From positions 1-22,898 of the forward strand of contig JBNGIS010020807.1 of the NCBI GenBank assembly GCA_049999725.1: a DNA stretch of 22,898 nt, written 5' to 3'. Positions 19,901 to 22,898 of the stretch are shown here, piece after piece; the first letter of the stretch is position 1, and each line of letters begins with the position of its first letter. The position numbers and the translations under genes were made by a program. The notes beneath the pieces are model-generated. The model ran no database searches. It saw only the letters and a program-made list of their open reading frames with translations, and was not told the DNA's origin. The stretch is from Haplomitrium mnioides (Eukaryota > Marchantiophyta > Haplomitriopsida > Calobryales).

Positions 19901-20079
19901 AGTCTGAACAGAGTAAGTGGTGAATCAAAGGCTAGTAAGGAAAGCAAGAATCCTTAAAGCCTTAAAGCGATAAAAGGTAAGGGGCCATCTCAGAAAAGAA
20001 CCTGAATGCCCGCAATTTGTCATCCCCTGCGTTCAAATAGGCGACTATGAAGGTTTAGGCCAGAAACAGCGGAGTGACA
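16995..20079 (+). repeat. 5' LTR (3085 bp), copy 2
   Basis: TGTCA at 16995 and TGACA at 20075-20079. Internal repeats lie at 17699-17894 (4 x ~48 bp), 17984-18213 (2 x 115 bp) and 18610-19135 (2 x ~270 bp). TATA candidates lie at 19512-19518 and 19566-19574. Confidence 0.85.
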
Positions 20080-20086
20080 TAATTTT

Positions 20087-20103
20087 TGGCGCTAGAAGGA
20101 GGG
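20087..20103 (+). other. Primer-binding site, copy 2
   Basis: TGGCGCTAGAAGGAGGG, seven bases after the LTR end, as in copy 1. Confidence 0.75.
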
Positions 20104-20107
20104 CAAA

Positions 20108-20161
20108 AGGTTTTAAAACCTGAGGTCTGCAGGCCAAAGGTTGGAGAACCTGAGACCAACC
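20108..20161 (+). promoter_or_regulatory. Leader palindrome and hairpin, copy 2
   Basis: AGGTTTTAAAACCT palindrome at 20108-20121 and GGTTGG/CCAACC hairpin at 20139-20161. Packaging or dimer-signal candidate by position only. Confidence 0.35.
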
Positions 20162-20314
20162 CAAACCAGAGATATTGCTTTGTACACCTGATACTCAATT
20201 CAGATTGTAAGAAAGCCACTCTTGAGAAACAGAGCAACTGGAGGTTGGGTCTGTTAAGGAAGAGTGGCGGAAAGGAGAGACGTCTGGGTGGAAGTGGCTG
20301 TGGCTAGTGCAGGA

Positions 20315-21115
20315 ATGGCCAACGCAATACCACCTTCTGGGCTTCGGGGAAGATTCAAATACAAGTCCTTCAAAGGACGCCCGAAGGATGATCCAGATGT
20401 ATGGTTGGACGACCTTGAAAACACTGCAGCGGCAAATGGTGAAACTCATGTGAAACTTAGAATCCTACCTGCAGTTTTGAAGGGAGAACCCCAACCTTGG
20501 TACAAGGATTTGCCGGATAATATCAAACGGGACTGGCACGCATTCAAGGAGGCCTTCTTATCGGAGTTTTGTGGGATTGGTGAAGAGACAGAGGCGTTGA
20601 TCAAGATGGGTCAGCTAAGGATGAAGAAGAAAGAGTCTGTGAGGAAGTTCTTCCAACAGTTCAAGAAAGTGGCGAGGAAGCTAAAACCTCCAGCCACTGA
20701 TGGAATGCTCACAGAGTGGTTCCTGGCGGCTCTACCCAGAGGGATTGGAACCTGGGTAAGACGGGCGGATCCACAAACTCTGGAAGATGCTGTCAATGCA
20801 GCCCAATCTCACGTAAAGGCTTCCCTCACCAATTCCCGAAGAAAGGCACGAGCCAGATACGACTCTGATGATTCTTCGGACACCTCACACAGTGACGAGG
20901 AGACGGATCAGAGTTCCGAGTCTTCCTTGGAAAGCGAGAATGAGTCAAGCAGCAGCAGCTCAGAGGAGGATCGATCATCCAGAAAGCAGAAGAAGAAGAA
21001 GAAGGATCTGAAGAAGAAGAAGCAGATCAAGGAGAGCAGTCATCGCAAGGGCGTCAGCAAAGTAAGATACAAAAAAGCTGAACCTGAACCTGAGGCAAGC
21101 AAGAAGCCAGGGTGA
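20315..21115 (+). CDS. Gag capsid-like protein, N-terminal part (266 aa), copy 2
   Basis: Same 266-residue product as 5322-6122: Retrotrans_gag core at residues ~28-165, Ser/acidic stretch ~183-219, Lys-rich stretch ~220-240. The ATG at 20315 is the first after the primer site. TGA at 21113-21115 ends it ahead of the zinc knuckles, which follow in the -1 frame. No synonymous or other difference from copy 1 was found, so there has been no independent evolution since the duplication. Confidence 0.88.
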   Translation: MANAIPPSGLRGRFKYKSFKGRPKDDPDVWLDDLENTAAANGETHVKLRILPAVLKGEPQPWYKDLPDNIKRDWHAFKEAFLSEFCGIGEETEALIKMGQLRMKKKESVRKFFQQFKKVARKLKPPATDGMLTEWFLAALPRGIGTWVRRADPQTLEDAVNAAQSHVKASLTNSRRKARARYDSDDSSDTSHSDEETDQSSESSLESENESSSSSSEEDRSSRKQKKKKKDLKKKKQIKESSHRKGVSKVRYKKAEPEPEASKKPG

Positions 21116-21411
21116 GGGATCGAATTGATGAGCTGAGCGCCAAGCTGGAGTCGATGAATATACTTTTGGCAGGAATTAAGCCGGAGGGCAGACCCCTGCC
21201 AACGAGGAGAGTTGGAGTTTGGTGCGTCAGGTGCAAGCAGCACGGACATTCCCCTAAGGAATGCCCAAATGACACAAATGTTGTGCACTATGTGAGAGAG
21301 GAAGCGCCAGAGTACATCCGGGAGGAAGTGGAGTATGTCCTGGAAGAGGCCCCAGAAACGGTGTATCAGATCAGCGGGGGACCTCGTACAATTATGAGCA
21401 TGTCTGCATGA
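21112..21411 (+). pseudogene. Gag continuation with first zinc knuckle (broken), copy 2
   Basis: Overlaps the upstream stop (GTGA) in the -1 frame. It carries the CX2CX4HX4C knuckle at nt 21223-21264 and ends at the in-frame TGA 21409-21411, as in copy 1. Confidence 0.75.
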
Positions 21412-22002
21412 GTGAACGTAGGACATATGAATCAGTGGAGTGCGAATTGGCCTCCCAGAACGACAATTATGATCTGCTGGAATTGTGGCCAACCAGGCCA
21501 CATTTCAGCAAGCTGTCCGGAGCCGCGGAAGAGTAGTTATGGCCAACCGTCTTTCCTGTGCTCCCAATGCAAGATGGAGGGGCATGTGGCCATGAATTGC
21601 CCGACCAGAAGAGCTGATGCTGATAATGGACCAAGTACGAATCCTCCTCCCCCCTCAAATGTCAATCTAATCATGGTAGATTTGGAGGAGGAAGCGGAAT
21701 TACCGGGCTGGAAGATGCCAACTTCAAATGAGTGTTTCCGGGTGGTGACCCGAGCAGGGACGAAGACCAAGAAGAAAAGCGAGAGGAAGACGGAGCAGAG
21801 AGCTCTAAAGAGAGTGGCTCAAGCAACCTCACCACGCAATGATCCGGATTATAAGAGGGATACTCCGAAATTGTTCTACCCGAAGGAGCAGGACCGGGTG
21901 AGGAGGCAATTGGAGGCTTTGGAGGCTCAAGAACAAGAGCTGGCAGCAGAGGAGACCATAAAGGAAGTCCAGACGCAGCAAGAAGGAAACCAAGAGGTCT
22001 AG
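21412..22002 (+). pseudogene. Gag nucleocapsid, second and third zinc knuckles (broken), copy 2
   Basis: Same frame as the preceding piece. Two CX2CX4HX4C knuckles lie at nt 21475-21600, followed by the charged linker. It ends at TAG 22000-22002, after which the frame stays open into the protease. Confidence 0.8.
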
Positions 22003-22863
22003 AAGCCAGTTGAAACTGCGGAAGAATGGACAAAATCCTACCCCTACAGCATTCAAGCGGACGTCATAAGATGTCTTGTCACGGCCACAGTGGGCCAACT
22101 AATCAAGGATAGTCCACTGTATCGGAGACAGCTTCGTGAAATGCTGATGGGAGCTAGGAGGAGAAGAAAGCTACCCAAGGTGGGAATTCCAGCAGACCTG
22201 CAATTGGTATGTGAGGACAAAGGGGCACCTGAAATTGATATACAGATAGCATGTTGCACATTGTCATTAGTGCACGTGGATGGAGGGGCAGGCGTCAACA
22301 TCATGACGGAGGAGACTGCTCACAAGCTGGGATTCACAAAATTCCAGCACACAGCCCGAATCATGAGGCTGGCGGATGGGTCCCACGTGAAGCCATTGGG
22401 TTCCCTCCTGCGAATTTCAACATTCATCGGAGGGAAAGAATTCAAGCTAAATTATTTGGTGATGCGACCTGCCAGACCATCCCCTTACCCGGTGCTAGTT
22501 GGGAGACCGTGGTTGTATGAGGCTAGAGTAATGCACAACTGGAGAAACTCTACACTGGTGTTCGGCCCCAAAAAAACAACAGTGCATAAAAGTCCCGTTC
22601 CTCACCTGGGGGAAACGCAATCAGAAGCTGAGTACGACAGTGAGTGGTCAGAGGAGGAAGAATCAGAGAACCACTACTGGGTGCAAATGGTGGCTGAAGC
22701 GACAGAGGAAGATCTGTCAGAGGAGGGTGTGGAGTCTGCCAACCAAACTGAAATATACACCTGTGACAGACCAGAGCCCCATGAGAAGATGGCTGAGAAT
22801 CAGGAGGAGAAGGAAGAGGGCCCAACTATGACTCTATCAAAGGTGCTCAACCAACGAAGGTAA
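22003..22863 (+). pseudogene. Retropepsin-like aspartic protease plus acidic tail, copy 2
   Basis: Same as 7010-7870: DGGA catalytic loop with Asp at nt 22279, GRPWL motif at 22501-22515, Glu/Ser-rich tail, stop TAA 22861-22863. No polymerase coding appears before the window ends 35 bases later. Confidence 0.82.
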
Positions 22864-22868
22864 AAATT

Positions 22869-22898
22869 ATGTGTATGTGTGTGTGTGTGTGTGTGTGT
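22869..22898. repeat. (TG)n microsatellite at window end
   Basis: Copy of the tract at 7876-7908, cut by the window end. Confidence 0.9.

Larger units (their letters stand above)
14994..22898 (+). repeat. Macro-repeat copy 2 (unit 14993 bp)
   Basis: Repeats 1-7905 with no difference found in the lines I compared. It comprises satellite (14994-16994) and the left two thirds of the retrotransposon (16995-22898). Confidence 0.95.
16995..22898 (+). mobile_element. Non-autonomous LTR retrotransposon, copy 2 (cut by window end)
   Basis: Same element as at 2002, offset by 14993: full 5' LTR, primer site, leader, gag and protease. The window ends in its TG microsatellite, so the polypurine tract and 3' LTR are not seen. 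The same stops and frame change are present. This argues for copying of an already dead element together with its flanking satellite, not for a second transposition. Confidence 0.9.

Overview
The window looks like repeat-rich nuclear DNA of a land plant. The evidence is a tandem satellite with a monomer of about 161 bp and a Ty3/Gypsy-type LTR retrotransposon with plant-style gag, retropepsin and a TGGCGC-type primer-binding site. I cannot name the species. No host gene, tRNA, rRNA or CRISPR array is visible.

Layout: 1-2001 is AT-rich satellite. 2002-10702 is a retrotransposon in + orientation: 5' LTR (2002-5086), primer-binding site, short leader, a broken gag-protease region (5322-7870), a TG microsatellite, a polypurine tract, and a 3' LTR (8044-10702) that has lost its last ~416 bp. 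10703-16994 is satellite again, with two 10-N gaps. 16995-22898 is a second copy of the element, cut by the window end inside its TG microsatellite.

The largest structural signal is that 14994-22898 repeats 1-7905 at an offset of exactly 14993 bp. I found no difference in any line I compared, including the stops, the 15-A run and all open-frame coordinates. The window therefore holds about 1.53 units of a 15-kb macro-repeat (satellite plus element plus satellite). This could be a very recent tandem duplication, a circular molecule read past its origin, or an assembly artefact. In contrast, the two LTRs of one element differ by about 6 %, mostly transitions, so the insertion itself is old.

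The element is non-autonomous: it encodes a capsid-like Gag, three CCHC zinc knuckles and a retropepsin-like domain, but no reverse transcriptase, RNase H or integrase. The coding region is broken by a -1 frame change at ~6119, a TGA at 6416 and a TAG at 7007. It would need the enzymes of a related autonomous element. Its very long LTRs (~3.1 kb) carry nested internal repeats and conserved TATA boxes near the expected transcription start.
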